58,074 nt of DNA, from the NCBI GenBank assembly GCA_008933805.1, contig WBUH01000022.1:1-58074 (forward strand). Direction: 5' to 3'. The translations under genes and the position numbers were made by a program. This stretch comes from Bacteroidota bacterium. GTDB lineage: Bacteria; Bacteroidota; Bacteroidia; UBA8524. Of this stretch, positions 7,914 through 17,226 are shown piece after piece (the stretch's first letter is position 1; each line of letters opens with the position of its first letter). A model generated the notes under the pieces. It saw only the letters and a list, made by a program, of their open reading frames with translations. It searched no databases and had not been told where the DNA came from.

Positions 7914-10061
7914 TTAGTTGTTAACTACAAACTTGCTTACACCGGCAACTTGGTTATCAACTTTAATTTGTACAAGGTACAAACCGTTTTTAAGACTAGA
8001 TGCGTCAAACGATGCGAAGTGTTGACCTGAAGTGAAGCTTCCTTCTTTCACGGTTAGTACTTTTACGCCCAACATATCATATACTTCGATGCTTGCTTCA
8101 GCAGCATTGTCAAAAGTAAAGTCAACAGTTGTTAAACCTGAAGCAGGGTTAGGATAAACGTTAGTAGCTACAGAGTTTTTGCTTACGTTTTCAACGCTGT
8201 TGTAACCACCGAACAAACCAACTTCAGTTGCGTTGATTACTTGGCGTTTTACTGCGTTATCATCATAGTATGATACAAAAGCAACCAAATCAATAAAGTC
8301 TGCTTTGTTCATGCTCCTTCTGGCTGTAGTTTCGTTAGGTAGAGTAACGCTGGTTTCAGCAGGAAGAGTGTATGAGTAAGTTTGAGTATAAGTAGCGTTA
8401 GGAGCAACCAATGAAGGAACAACACCTGATGTTCCCCAAGCACCTGAAATAATGCTGCGTACTACGTGCTCGTGGCTGTATCCGATAATAGGATCAGGCT
8501 GGTTGTATAGAGCGTGACCTGCGCCACCTGCTGCTGCACCTGCACTGCTGTAATAGTTGCGTTGGTTAAAGTTGCTGTTGCTTGCACCTACTATACCGTT
8601 TTCAACCACCATAGCGTGGATACGGATATCACCTTTTACATAGTCAACTGATTTAACTTCAACAGTAAAATCAATTTTACGGGTAGCAGGGTCAAAAGTT
8701 TTTGAAGTGATTTTGATTTCAAGCGGAGCAGGTACGTTTGCTTGAGTAGCAACCCTGCTGGCCCACAAACCGCGGTTTTGTCCAACGGTAGCTTCACCGG
8801 CAAACAAAGTACGGTCAATCATACCGTAAGGATAACCGGTAGCATAAGCACTGTTTACAGTGTTACTGTTAGTGTTAGTCATACCGTCGCCGTTGTGGTG
8901 CATTACTGCAACAACTGAAGGAGTTTGGGTTTTGATATCTTTCATACGAAGGTGACCATCGGGGCAGTATCCGCACCAAGCGCCTGTTCCTTCTTCAACC
9001 AATACATTTTTAGTTCCTGAAATGCCGTTGTTTACAAACACTGAAGTTGTGATTTCATCGTTTGCGTTGTTTTCATCAGCATTGTCGTTAATCTCGCTCA
9101 CCCATACTTTAATAGAATATGTTTGACCTGCTGCAGGCAGCATAGCTTTGGTTGGGTGTGAGAAGTTATAAGTACCACCGTTTGGTGCAATGTTTAATGA
9201 AGTTATTTTTTGGCTAACAGGGGCACCGTTATCAACGCTATAGTTAAGCATTATAGAGTTAATAGCTGCGCTACCGTAGTTAGAAAGTGTACCGCTGATG
9301 GTAGCACCGGCAGAAATGCTAACAATGGCAGGAGTGCTTAATGAAACCATGGCTATGTCGCGTGTAGCTTGTGTACCCATGATAAATTCAAACACATCTG
9401 ATTTTGTAGCATCGTATGAACCGTTGTTGCCACCGAAGTTACGGTTAGGGCTTCCGCTAACGGTAGTACCCATGGAACCGTCGCCGTTTTCGCAACCTAT
9501 AGAACCTGTGAAAGTTCCAAAGCCGTAGCTGTTAACAACATCAAAGTTGCCACCTTCGTACAAACGAACAGTAGCATAAACAATGTTGCTTGCAGATGCT
9601 TGGCCAAAAGGTGATGCACCCATCCACTGAATTACGTGGATACGTTTTGGGGCAGTACCATACGTCCAGCTTTTAACAGCGATTACTGCGTTAGCGTTTG
9701 GAGTAAATGTTTTTAGTTCCAAATCATCCCAAAAAGCATAGATGGCATTGTTTGGGCCTGAAACATCGGGCAAGGTAGTGTTGGTGCCAACGCTGGTAGA
9801 AGCAGCGGCATCAAAAGTAATGTAACCATTATCGCTTACCTTGTAAGTTGTAACAGGGTTGCCATAAAAGCTCCATGCAAAAGGGATAGTTTGGTCTGCC
9901 GATAGCACATCGTTGCTAGGCTTGTTAAGCACAGTAGTTGCTCCGGTTGATGTAAAGGGGTCAAAAGCAGCTTCAACGCCTTTCTTGGCAATGTAGTAGT
10001 ACTGGGCTTGTGCTACGCCCGCTACGAACATTAATAATACAATAAGTACATTTTTTTTCAT
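7914..10061 (-). CDS. T9SS-exported Omp28/thioredoxin-like protein
   Basis: A 715-residue exported protein. The ATG at 10061 gives a signal peptide ending AQAQ; a longer reading would run through the promoter at 10097-10126. Residues of about 30-240 look like a beta-rich domain. The middle part resembles Omp28-like proteins and carries a thioredoxin-type CxxC in EEGTGAWCGYCPDG, followed by VVAVMHHNGD and YPYGMIDRTLF. The last 80 residues are a T9SS type A sorting domain (VYPNPASG... IEVYDMLG... NGLYLVQIKVDN). I infer a surface or secreted thiol-disulfide-active protein; substrate unknown. Monocistronic. Confidence 0.9.
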   Translation of the reverse strand: MKKNVLIVLLMFVAGVAQAQYYYIAKKGVEAAFDPFTSTGATTVLNKPSNDVLSADQTIPFAWSFYGNPVTTYKVSDNGYITFDAAASTSVGTNTTLPDVSGPNNAIYAFWDDLELKTFTPNANAVIAVKSWTYGTAPKRIHVIQWMGASPFGQASASNIVYATVRLYEGGNFDVVNSYGFGTFTGSIGCENGDGSMGTTVSGSPNRNFGGNNGSYDATKSDVFEFIMGTQATRDIAMVSLSTPAIVSISAGATISGTLSNYGSAAINSIMLNYSVDNGAPVSQKITSLNIAPNGGTYNFSHPTKAMLPAAGQTYSIKVWVSEINDNADENNANDEITTSVFVNNGISGTKNVLVEEGTGAWCGYCPDGHLRMKDIKTQTPSVVAVMHHNGDGMTNTNSNTVNSAYATGYPYGMIDRTLFAGEATVGQNRGLWASRVATQANVPAPLEIKITSKTFDPATRKIDFTVEVKSVDYVKGDIRIHAMVVENGIVGASNSNFNQRNYYSSAGAAAGGAGHALYNQPDPIIGYSHEHVVRSIISGAWGTSGVVPSLVAPNATYTQTYSYTLPAETSVTLPNETTARRSMNKADFIDLVAFVSYYDDNAVKRQVINATEVGLFGGYNSVENVSKNSVATNVYPNPASGLTTVDFTFDNAAEASIEVYDMLGVKVLTVKEGSFTSGQHFASFDASSLKNGLYLVQIKVDNQVAGVSKFVVNN

Positions 10062-10096
10062 AATCCGAATTGGTTCTGGTGTTAAGAATTCATTAA

Positions 10097-10126
10097 CAAA
10101 GCTATCAATAAAACCGTAATTAGCAA
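10097..10126 (-). promoter_or_regulatory. Bacteroidota-type promoter TTG-N19-TAGCTTTG
   Basis: On the minus strand TTG (10126-10124) and TAGCTTTG (10104-10097) are separated by exactly 19 bases. It lies 35 bases before the start codon of the Omp28-like gene and decides that start. Confidence 0.75.
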
Positions 10127-10340
10127 CCCGTAACAAAGAAATTTTTGTAGCAATTGTGTTGTTTTTAAATGGTTTATAATTAACTTATTTTAAGTGATTT
10201 AAGCTATGGGGTAGATAGTTTAAGGCTTGTAGGTACAGGTTTTTGGTTTGCTTTGCGTGAATGACGAAAACAAGGGTATAAACGTTTGATAGAATTGTAT
10301 AAAATGTGTGTAGAAAGTGTTTGAGTAGGGGTGCAGAAGC

Positions 10341-10934
10341 TTACTTAATCTCCTTTAGCTCTATCGTCCAGCCCAAGTCCATTTTAAGTATGATTGGAAA
10401 CTTTTCATTTTCCCATACAGTTATCGTTTGGGTATCGGTAAGCGATTTAAGATTACTTACTTTCATGTCTAAAGGTTTGCCTTTGTAGCTTATTTTATGT
10501 GCTTCTCCGTCTTCTCTAAAGAAGCCGGTTGCCTCACCATTGTCTAAAGAAATCAGTACCATTTCGTCTTCGTTGTGCATTTCCCGCCACATTGTCCGGC
10601 TAATCCATACACTTGTTTGATCATTTAAACGGGCTGTATCCGTTGCAAAATAGTTAAATAAGCCGGCAGCGTTTTCAACAGCTTCTTCTGCCATCACTAC
10701 AGTCCCCTTCTTATTAATCGGAGCCGTCATTTTCCAGTCAAACGTTATCCCGTCATCCAGCTTTTTCACCGTAACAATAAACTGGTACTTGGCAGAGGCA
10801 GTAGTTACCTCGTACACAAGTTGAGTACCTACTGTAATTTGTGCAGCGGTACCATCAGTAGTAGGCTCGGTTTGGGCACTCAATCCTTTTGCAAAGGCCA
10901 GAATGCACATAAAAAACAAACCAACGTTTTTCAT
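10341..10934 (-). CDS. Small secreted protein of unknown function
   Basis: A 197-residue protein with a clear signal peptide from the ATG at 10934 (MKNVGLFFMCILAFAKGLSAQ). The mature part is beta-rich: YEVTTASAKYQFIVTVKKLDDGITFDWKMT, a helix with EEAVENAAGLFNYF, and a C-terminal strand GWTIELKEIK. There are no cysteines in the mature part, no lipobox and no T9SS sorting domain, so it should be periplasmic. I do not recognise the family. It stands alone, divergent from the agmatinase gene. Confidence 0.8.
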   Translation of the reverse strand: MKNVGLFFMCILAFAKGLSAQTEPTTDGTAAQITVGTQLVYEVTTASAKYQFIVTVKKLDDGITFDWKMTAPINKKGTVVMAEEAVENAAGLFNYFATDTARLNDQTSVWISRTMWREMHNEDEMVLISLDNGEATGFFREDGEAHKISYKGKPLDMKVSNLKSLTDTQTITVWENEKFPIILKMDLGWTIELKEIK

Positions 10935-11050
10935 AAACTTAATAATTTTATGGCAGGGGCACGAAGGTAACAATAACCGCCATTGCTGCCAATATGTAAA
11001 GTTAGCGTATTTTGATGTTTACAAAAAAGAACATAATTGCATAACAGCCT

Positions 11051-11058
11051 TATATTTG
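11051..11058 (+). promoter_or_regulatory. -7 element TATATTTG for speB
   Basis: TATATTTG matches TAnnTTTG and ends 19 bases before the ATG at 11078. No well-spaced TTTG box upstream. Confidence 0.5.
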
Positions 11059-11077
11059 CATTTTCATAACATATTTA

Positions 11078-12025
11078 ATGAAATACCTGCATACCGAAGA
11101 AAACTTTTTAGGCATTGAAGGCGAGGATAACTACTCATACAACAACGCCACTTTTGTAATACAATCACTACCCTACGAATACACCTCGTCATACCTTATG
11201 GGGTCGGCCAAAGGGCCTAAAGCCATTATTAAGGCATCACAATTTGTTGAGTTATACGATGAGGAGTTAGATGCTGAGCCGTATAAAAAAGCAGGCATTT
11301 GCACCCTTAAGCCTCTTAAATTTGGTAAAGCGGTAGATGCTGAAGCCGTAAAACTTATTGAAGAAAGTACTGCACAACTATTGGCAGATAAAAAGTTTGT
11401 GGTATCACTGGGAGCTGAGCATACAGTAAGTTATGGTTTGGTAAAGGCCCATGCTGCAAAACATAAAAACTTAACCGTATTGCAGTTGGATGCACACAGC
11501 GATTTGCGTGAGGCTTATCACGATAATCCATACTCACACGCCAGTGTTATGAAGCGTGTACACGATATGGGAGTAAATCTTGTGCAAGCAGGTATTCGTG
11601 CACAATGTATTGAAGAGGCCGAATTGATTAAAAAATCAAAAAACATTCATACGTTTTATGCGCATTATATCCGTAAGAACGAAAGTACATGGATTGATGA
11701 GGCATTAGCAGCAATGACTGATAATGTTTACATTACCATTGATGCTGACGGGTTTGACCCAAGCATAATGCCAGCCGTAGGAACAGCTGAGCCAAACGGA
11801 TTGTTTTGGAACGAATCGTTAGAGCTGTTGCGTCGCACCATTATGGAGAAAAACGTAGTAGGTTTTGATATAGTTGAGTGTGCCCCTATGAAGGGGACTA
11901 TTTTAAGTGAATATACCCTTGCAAAACTTGCATACAGGTTGATGGGCTATATTACCCTAAAACCCAAAGCAAAAGCAAAAACCGCTGCTGCTCCAGCAAA
12001 AAAATCAACTACCCGTAAAAAATAA
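11078..12025 (+). CDS. speB: Agmatinase/arginase-family ureohydrolase
   Basis: A 315-residue ureohydrolase that probably converts agmatine to putrescine and urea in polyamine synthesis. All dimanganese-binding motifs are visible: GAEHTVSYG, LQLDAHSDLREAY, and ITIDADGFDPSIMP, followed by GTAEPNGL and the late FDIVECAP. The short spacing and the YEYTSSYLMGSAKGP N-terminus fit bacterial agmatinases better than arginases, but substrate choice within this family is not certain from sequence alone. A Lys/Ala-rich tail (about 295-315) extends beyond the fold. The cysteine desulfurase gene follows 31 bases later, so they are probably cotranscribed. Confidence 0.9.
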   Translation: MKYLHTEENFLGIEGEDNYSYNNATFVIQSLPYEYTSSYLMGSAKGPKAIIKASQFVELYDEELDAEPYKKAGICTLKPLKFGKAVDAEAVKLIEESTAQLLADKKFVVSLGAEHTVSYGLVKAHAAKHKNLTVLQLDAHSDLREAYHDNPYSHASVMKRVHDMGVNLVQAGIRAQCIEEAELIKKSKNIHTFYAHYIRKNESTWIDEALAAMTDNVYITIDADGFDPSIMPAVGTAEPNGLFWNESLELLRRTIMEKNVVGFDIVECAPMKGTILSEYTLAKLAYRLMGYITLKPKAKAKTAAAPAKKSTTRKK

Positions 12026-12056
12026 GTTTAACCATTACTAATTTAAAAGCTTAGCT

Positions 12057-13199
12057 GTGAAAGTATATTTTGATAATGCGGCAACTACGCCACTTGATGC
12101 AGAAGTGCTTGATGCAATGATACCTGTATTGCGCAACGAGTTTGGAAATCCTTCATCAACCCATGCGCACGGACGTTCTGTACGTACGTTGATTGAGGAT
12201 GCCCGCAAGCGAGTAGCAAAAATTGTAAACGTAACCCCTTCAGAAATATTTTTTACCTCAGGTGGTACTGAGGCTGATAATATGGCCCTGCGCTGTGCAG
12301 CCGTTGATTTGGGAATAACGCATATTATCACCTCGCCAATTGAGCACCATGCGGTATTGCATACAGTAGAAGAACTGGCTCACAAAGGCAAGATTGAAAT
12401 GCACCTTGTGAATATTATGCCCGACGGACACATTGATTATGCTCATCTTGAGCAATTAATGGCGGCATACCCCGGTGCATTGGTATCTCTGATGTATGCA
12501 AACAATGAAATTGGTAACTTATTAAATGTGGAGCTTGTATCAGCGTTGTGCAAGCAATATTCCTGTTATTTCCACTGTGATACCGTACAAGCAGTAGGTC
12601 ATTATCCTATTGACTTACAAAAAACAACTATCCACTTTATTGCATGTGCTGCACATAAGTTTAACGGACCCAAAGGAGTAGGGTTTATTTATATAAACAA
12701 TAGTTTAAAAATTAAGCCTTTTATAACCGGTGGTGCACAAGAACGCAACATGCGCGGCGGTACTGAAAACGTGTATGGCATTGTAGGGCTTGCTAAAGCA
12801 CTCGAAATTGCCGTGCGTGATATGGACAAAGAAATTGAACATATTACAGAGTTGCGCAGCTATATGATGCAACGTCTTATTGAAGAAATACCCGATGTGA
12901 AGTTTAATGGCGATGTTAATGGCCAAAGCTTGTATACTGTACTAAATGTATCATTCCCCCCCAGCCGGGTATCAGAAATGATGTTATTCCGCTTGGATAT
13001 GGAAGGCATCTCGGCCAGCGGCGGCAGTGCTTGTTCATCAGGCAGTGATGTAGGATCACACGTGCTTAATACACTAAAGGTTGATCCCTCAAGAGCTAAT
13101 GTTCGTTTCTCATTCGGCAAACAAAACACCAAAGAAGAAGTTGATTTTGTGGTAGAGAAAGTAAAAGAAATGATGGGTATCGCCGAACCGGTTAACTAA
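12057..13199 (+). CDS. Cysteine desulfurase, NifS/IscS type
   Basis: A 380-residue PLP enzyme that takes sulfur from cysteine for iron-sulfur clusters and tRNA thiolation. It starts with GTG at 12057, giving the typical N-terminus MKVYFDNAATTPLD. Motifs in order: EFGNPSSTHAHGR, FTSGGTEADN, SPIEHHAV, the PLP lysine in AAHKFNGPKGVGF, GGAQERNMRGGTEN, and the catalytic cysteine in GSACSSGS. The short active-site loop with SSG is group I. No isc or suf genes are nearby; it follows speB by 31 bases and ends at a strong terminator. Confidence 0.95.
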   Translation: MKVYFDNAATTPLDAEVLDAMIPVLRNEFGNPSSTHAHGRSVRTLIEDARKRVAKIVNVTPSEIFFTSGGTEADNMALRCAAVDLGITHIITSPIEHHAVLHTVEELAHKGKIEMHLVNIMPDGHIDYAHLEQLMAAYPGALVSLMYANNEIGNLLNVELVSALCKQYSCYFHCDTVQAVGHYPIDLQKTTIHFIACAAHKFNGPKGVGFIYINNSLKIKPFITGGAQERNMRGGTENVYGIVGLAKALEIAVRDMDKEIEHITELRSYMMQRLIEEIPDVKFNGDVNGQSLYTVLNVSFPPSRVSEMMLFRLDMEGISASGGSACSSGSDVGSHVLNTLKVDPSRANVRFSFGKQNTKEEVDFVVEKVKEMMGIAEPVN

Positions 13200-13229
13200 A
13201 GAAGTAACTGTAAATACTAATAATCTTGA

Positions 13230-13255
13230 AAAAGCCGCCCTGAGCGGCTTTTTTT
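13230..13255 (+). terminator. Terminator after the cysteine desulfurase gene
   Basis: The stem AAGCCGC/GCGGCTT with loop CCTGA is followed by a T run. A near-identical terminator follows the next gene (14926-14952). Confidence 0.9.
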
Positions 13256-13276
13256 ATCGAATTTGGGAGTTCACGC

Positions 13277-13307
13277 TTTGATAAACGTCCCTGCTGGATT
13301 ACTTTCG
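13277..13307 (+). promoter_or_regulatory. Promoter TTTG-N19-TACTTTCG
   Basis: TTTG (13277-13280) and TACTTTCG (13300-13307) are exactly 19 bases apart. They end 16 bases before the ATG at 13324. The -7 box has C instead of T at one position. Confidence 0.65.
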
Positions 13308-13323
13308 CGGCAAATAAATAAGC

Positions 13324-14904
13324 ATGAAAATAACATTACAGAAAATTATTTTAGCATTCATTTTTTCGACGGTTTCAATTTTATCGTATTCGCAAGGGGT
13401 TGATGTTACTTGGGGAAAAGTAGCCCGACTTGAGAAAAAGGGTACTGATTTTAATATTTTGGGTGAGACACAAGGCGGAATCTTTGTAATTAAACAAGAT
13501 AAGAAGAAGAAAAAATATATTGAGAGGTATGATTTAGAAAGCTTGGAACATGACTTTACCAGAGAGATTGAATTTAGCAAAAAGAAAGGCAGTGAAAGCA
13601 AAAAAGATAGGATAGAATTAGAAAGTATCTTTTTGCTAAGCGACGCAATTATAGTTTTTGGAACTTCGTACGATAAAAAGCAAAAGCAATTTAATCTGTT
13701 AGCTCGTAAATATGGTCTTGATGGAAAACCGGAAACTAAATGGGACAAAATTGAAACCATACAAGGCAAAAGAAGAGGGAGCAAAGGTGATTTTACAATT
13801 AAAGCATCAGAAGATAAAAAGCACTTTCTAATTGAGCAGTCTAACCCTGTAAAAGATAAGGAGCCATTTTCTTTTAATTTTTCTATATACGATGGTGACC
13901 TAAACAAAGTATATGAAAAGGAAAATGTAAAATTCAGGCTTTTAGAAGATGAGGCTTCGTTGAGCAGCCATAAAATAAAAGATAACAATGTGTATTTCAT
14001 TGGAAACACAACAACAGGATGTACACTATATTCCTTTAGCTTTGGTTCACCAGAGGCAGATAGTGCAAAAATGAGAGATTATGAAATAACTATCAGTAAA
14101 GATGTAAGGATTCACAATGCCGCCTTTAGCTTTGATGAAGAAGGGAATATATTGGTTGCAGGTTTTTATGAGGATAAAGATGAAGAATCAAGGCGGGCAG
14201 ACGATTTAGCAGGTACTTATTTCATTAAATTAAACCCTAAATCATTTGTTCCTGTAATAAAAACCAGCAATCCCTTTGAAAAAGAGTTTTTAACAAACTT
14301 TGCCTCTGAAAGACAAATACGAAAAGGAAAAACCGGAATTCCACTATCGTTTGCTATGCGTCACTTTTTCATGCACAAAGATGGTGGAGTAAGCCTTTTG
14401 GCTGAGAATAGTTTTGAAGTTGAGCATTGCAGTCAAAGCAGTGGTGTTGGTGTAGCTCCCGGTATTACACTTTCTACGCAATCGTGTTATTATACATACC
14501 ATAAAAACGAGGTAATAATTATGCGTATAAACCCCGATGGAAGTGTTAAATATTCACAGGTTATAAAGAAGGCCGGAAACTCAAGAAATCCATATGATAA
14601 CGCGATCTCATATACAATAATTCCTACTGAGGAAAACATGTATATTTTCTACAACGACCATTACAAAAGCTACCGTCCGGGTGATACAAAAGTTCGCAAT
14701 TTGCCGGGGTACAAAAAGAGGGTGTTGGCTATGGCAACTATAAACGCTAATGGTGAGATGGTTAAAGAAGTTATGATAAGGCATAAAGATATTAAGCTGG
14801 AAATATTGCCTCGAAATGCCATACGTACCAAAAACGGCTTGATTATGTTGGGGTATTATAAGAAAACCGTTAAACTGGGTAGGTTTAATGTAGGAAACAA
14901 TTAA
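13324..14904 (+). CDS. Secreted protein of unknown function, tandem copy 1
   Basis: A 526-residue protein with a signal peptide (hydrophobic IILAFIFSTVSIL, then SYSQ). The mature part reads like a chain of beta-strands, possibly a propeller: short strands with F(N/D)ILGE, GGIFVIKQDKK, IYDGDL, and a late NGLIMLGYYKK. There is no lipobox and no T9SS sorting domain, so a periplasmic place is likely. The next gene encodes a diverged paralogue: compare DFNILGETQGGIFVIKQD with AFNVLGFINDTLIMLEYQ and the similar C-terminal strands. Family not recognised. It has its own promoter and terminator. Confidence 0.85.
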   Translation: MKITLQKIILAFIFSTVSILSYSQGVDVTWGKVARLEKKGTDFNILGETQGGIFVIKQDKKKKKYIERYDLESLEHDFTREIEFSKKKGSESKKDRIELESIFLLSDAIIVFGTSYDKKQKQFNLLARKYGLDGKPETKWDKIETIQGKRRGSKGDFTIKASEDKKHFLIEQSNPVKDKEPFSFNFSIYDGDLNKVYEKENVKFRLLEDEASLSSHKIKDNNVYFIGNTTTGCTLYSFSFGSPEADSAKMRDYEITISKDVRIHNAAFSFDEEGNILVAGFYEDKDEESRRADDLAGTYFIKLNPKSFVPVIKTSNPFEKEFLTNFASERQIRKGKTGIPLSFAMRHFFMHKDGGVSLLAENSFEVEHCSQSSGVGVAPGITLSTQSCYYTYHKNEVIIMRINPDGSVKYSQVIKKAGNSRNPYDNAISYTIIPTEENMYIFYNDHYKSYRPGDTKVRNLPGYKKRVLAMATINANGEMVKEVMIRHKDIKLEILPRNAIRTKNGLIMLGYYKKTVKLGRFNVGNN

Positions 14905-14925
14905 TAAGAAATTGATTTGATTTTA

Positions 14926-14952
14926 AAAAGCCGCCTTGTGCGGCTTTTTTTA
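14926..14952 (+). terminator. Terminator after tandem copy 1
   Basis: The stem AAGCCGC/GCGGCTT with loop CTTGT and a T run is the same design, and has the same TATCGAA after it, as the terminator at 13230. Confidence 0.9.
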
Positions 14953-15019
14953 TCGAAAACTCACAGTAAATTTTTACAAATACAGAGTAATGTATATTTT
15001 GCTGAATAAAATTTAATGT

Positions 15020-16588
15020 ATGAACAAGGCTTTATTATTCATAGTAGTATTGGTGTTTTCAATAGTATCGACGTGTTCTTTTGGACAAAATTTTAACATT
15101 ACTGCAGGCGATGAAATAAAAATTGGAAAAAATAACTCAGCCTTTAATGTTTTAGGCTTTATTAATGACACGTTGATAATGCTTGAATATCAAAAGGGGT
15201 ATAGGGCAGATAGATATAGATTCCATGCTTTTGATAAGAAGAGTAAGTTCAGTCTTATTAAAAGTGCTAAAACTGAATTTATGGGGGAGACGGATGGAGG
15301 TACACCTGAGATTGTACTTATTAAGAATATTGGCAATAGTGTGTATGTTTTATATTTTATTAAGGATAATACTGAGAAAAAGTATTATGGAATATCGTAC
15401 GGATTGAACTTAGATGTTAAGACTGAAACTACAGAGTTGTTTGAGGTTAAATTACCTGAAAATAAGAATGATATAAGTTATTGGGAGTATCAATTTGTTT
15501 GGTATAATGCAATTGACTCTGTTTTTATGATTTCAGATAGCTATTATCCTTCAAGAGCAATGTTTGACCTAGATTTTAATGCGGTTGAAATTGTGAGAGA
15601 TAAAAGCGATTCAATTGACTTTGAAAGTAAGCTAGAGAAGTCAGTTTTTAGTAACTACGATTATAAAGGAGATAAAATGTTAACGGTTACTATCGCTAGT
15701 AAGAATAAAGAATTCGACCACAAACCATCAAGCCAGTCTATCTATTACTCTTTAGAAAGTCAGACAGAATATATAAAATATGGAGAAGGAAAAATCATCA
15801 CTCTCGATGAAAACTTGTATAGCAGATATGTTTCATGCCATTATGATTCTGTTGCTGACGAAATAATTGCTTTAGGATTTTATAATAATTTTAATAGAAA
15901 GAAAGATAAACCAGCAGGAATATTTTTCTTAAAGCATAGTGTAAAGGGTGATAGTTTAATTTGTTCAACTTTTTCAAACACGACAGAGAACTTTAGGAAG
16001 GCTTATGCAGATTCTAAAATAAAAAAAGAGAATAAGAACTACTTTAATGACGAGAGATTTAATATTATTAAAAAATCAGATGAGGGATTTTTTGTAGTTG
16101 ATTGTGATGCAAAAACATCCAGTTTACCGTCTGAGAATTTTACTTGGGATATAAAAATTGCAAAGGTAATTTCCGGGAACATTGTTTTTTTCAATTTTGA
16201 TAATAAAGGAATTTTAAAAAGCCAAAGCGTAATTTCTAGGTATGCTGAAAAAGAAATCGCTTATATGTACACTGAATTGGATAATTACTTAGCATTTACA
16301 GATTCCAATAATATATATATAGTTTTTTCTGATAATATTGGGAATTACACTAATGGTGTGTATAATTCAAAAAGCAAAGAAGATCAATCGGATGATAAAA
16401 CGTGTTTAGCTGTAGTAAAAGTTGATAGCGAAGGGAACGAAACTCGAAAAGTATTGATTAACTCTGTAAGAAATGAATATGGAGTTGATTTGTTAGGTGG
16501 TGGTATTCAAAGAGTTGGAGTGAATGAGTATATCTGGTTCGGTTACAAAGATGGAGTTTGTAAAATAGTGACCATAAAACTGGATTAA
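15020..16588 (+). CDS. Secreted protein of unknown function, tandem copy 2
   Basis: A 522-residue protein with signal peptide (LLFIVVLVFSIVSTCSFGQ). It is a diverged paralogue of the preceding gene: same length, same order of strands, similar N-terminal (NITAGDEIKIGKNNSAFNVLG) and C-terminal (NEYIWFGYKDG) pieces. It is visibly more AT-rich than its neighbours and uses many ATA, TTA and AAT codons, which may mean relaxed selection or transfer. No T9SS sorting domain and no lipobox. Function unknown. Its stop lies 3 bases from the convergent MarC gene. Confidence 0.85.
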   Translation: MNKALLFIVVLVFSIVSTCSFGQNFNITAGDEIKIGKNNSAFNVLGFINDTLIMLEYQKGYRADRYRFHAFDKKSKFSLIKSAKTEFMGETDGGTPEIVLIKNIGNSVYVLYFIKDNTEKKYYGISYGLNLDVKTETTELFEVKLPENKNDISYWEYQFVWYNAIDSVFMISDSYYPSRAMFDLDFNAVEIVRDKSDSIDFESKLEKSVFSNYDYKGDKMLTVTIASKNKEFDHKPSSQSIYYSLESQTEYIKYGEGKIITLDENLYSRYVSCHYDSVADEIIALGFYNNFNRKKDKPAGIFFLKHSVKGDSLICSTFSNTTENFRKAYADSKIKKENKNYFNDERFNIIKKSDEGFFVVDCDAKTSSLPSENFTWDIKIAKVISGNIVFFNFDNKGILKSQSVISRYAEKEIAYMYTELDNYLAFTDSNNIYIVFSDNIGNYTNGVYNSKSKEDQSDDKTCLAVVKVDSEGNETRKVLINSVRNEYGVDLLGGGIQRVGVNEYIWFGYKDGVCKIVTIKLD

Positions 16589-16591
16589 GAC

Positions 16592-17158
16592 CTACGCCAT
16601 CAAATTGCCTTTGAATATTTTTACGGCAATGGCAAGCAGGATAAGCCCAAAGAATTTACGGATTACCAGCAAACCGCCTTTACCCAGTTTACGCTCGATA
16701 AAGTTGGTAGATTTTAGTACTACGTAAATTAAAATAAGGTTAAGGAGTATGCCTACTAATATGTTGTACAATCCGTAATCAGCACGAAGAGAGATAACGG
16801 TAGTTAACGTACCTGAACCGGCTATAATAGGGAAGGCCACGGGGACAATACTTCCTGACGAAGGGTCGGGGTCGGCTTTGAAAATATCAATACCCAAAAT
16901 CATTTCAAGGCCAAGAATAAAGATTACGATAGAACCCGCTACTGCAAACGAGCTTAAATCAACTCCCATCAACCCTAAAAACTCTTTACCGATAAATAGG
17001 AAAAGAATCATTAATGCTCCAGCAGCCAGCGTAACTTTTTCGCTTTGTATATGGCCTATTTTACTGCGCAACGAGATGATTACAGGCACTGACCCGATTA
17101 CATCTATTACCGCAAAAAGGGTAAAAGAAACGGTAAGGATTTCATCAAAACTGAACAT
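16592..17158 (-). CDS. MarC-family (UPF0056) integral membrane protein
   Basis: A 188-residue membrane protein with about six hydrophobic helices. The family signatures are present: FTLFAVIDVIGSVPVIISL near the N-terminus, FILGLEMILG, and PVAFPIIAGSGTLTTVISL in the middle. The function of MarC proteins is not settled; the early link to antibiotic resistance was not upheld. The TATCTTTG -7 element ends only 4 bases before the ATG, so the message may be leaderless. Confidence 0.93.
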   Translation of the reverse strand: MFSFDEILTVSFTLFAVIDVIGSVPVIISLRSKIGHIQSEKVTLAAGALMILFLFIGKEFLGLMGVDLSSFAVAGSIVIFILGLEMILGIDIFKADPDPSSGSIVPVAFPIIAGSGTLTTVISLRADYGLYNILVGILLNLILIYVVLKSTNFIERKLGKGGLLVIRKFFGLILLAIAVKIFKGNLMA

Positions 17159-17162
17159 AGTG

Positions 17163-17170
17163 CAAAGATA
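17163..17170 (-). promoter_or_regulatory. -7 element TATCTTTG for the marC-like gene
   Basis: Minus-strand TATCTTTG is a perfect match to TAnnTTTG. It is so close to the start codon at 17158 that transcription would begin at or near the ATG. Confidence 0.55.
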
Positions 17171-17226
17171 GCGTTCAGTTTTTTGTTTATAGTTTAAGTT
17201 TTTTTGATGGTATAATTAACAGATAA

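Noticed and set aside
13299-14009. A 236-residue hydrophobic frame on the minus strand inside the first tandem gene
   Set aside because: Its Leu/Ser/Phe-rich reading is the reverse of Lys/Glu-rich coding; the plus-strand gene has a signal peptide, promoter and terminator.
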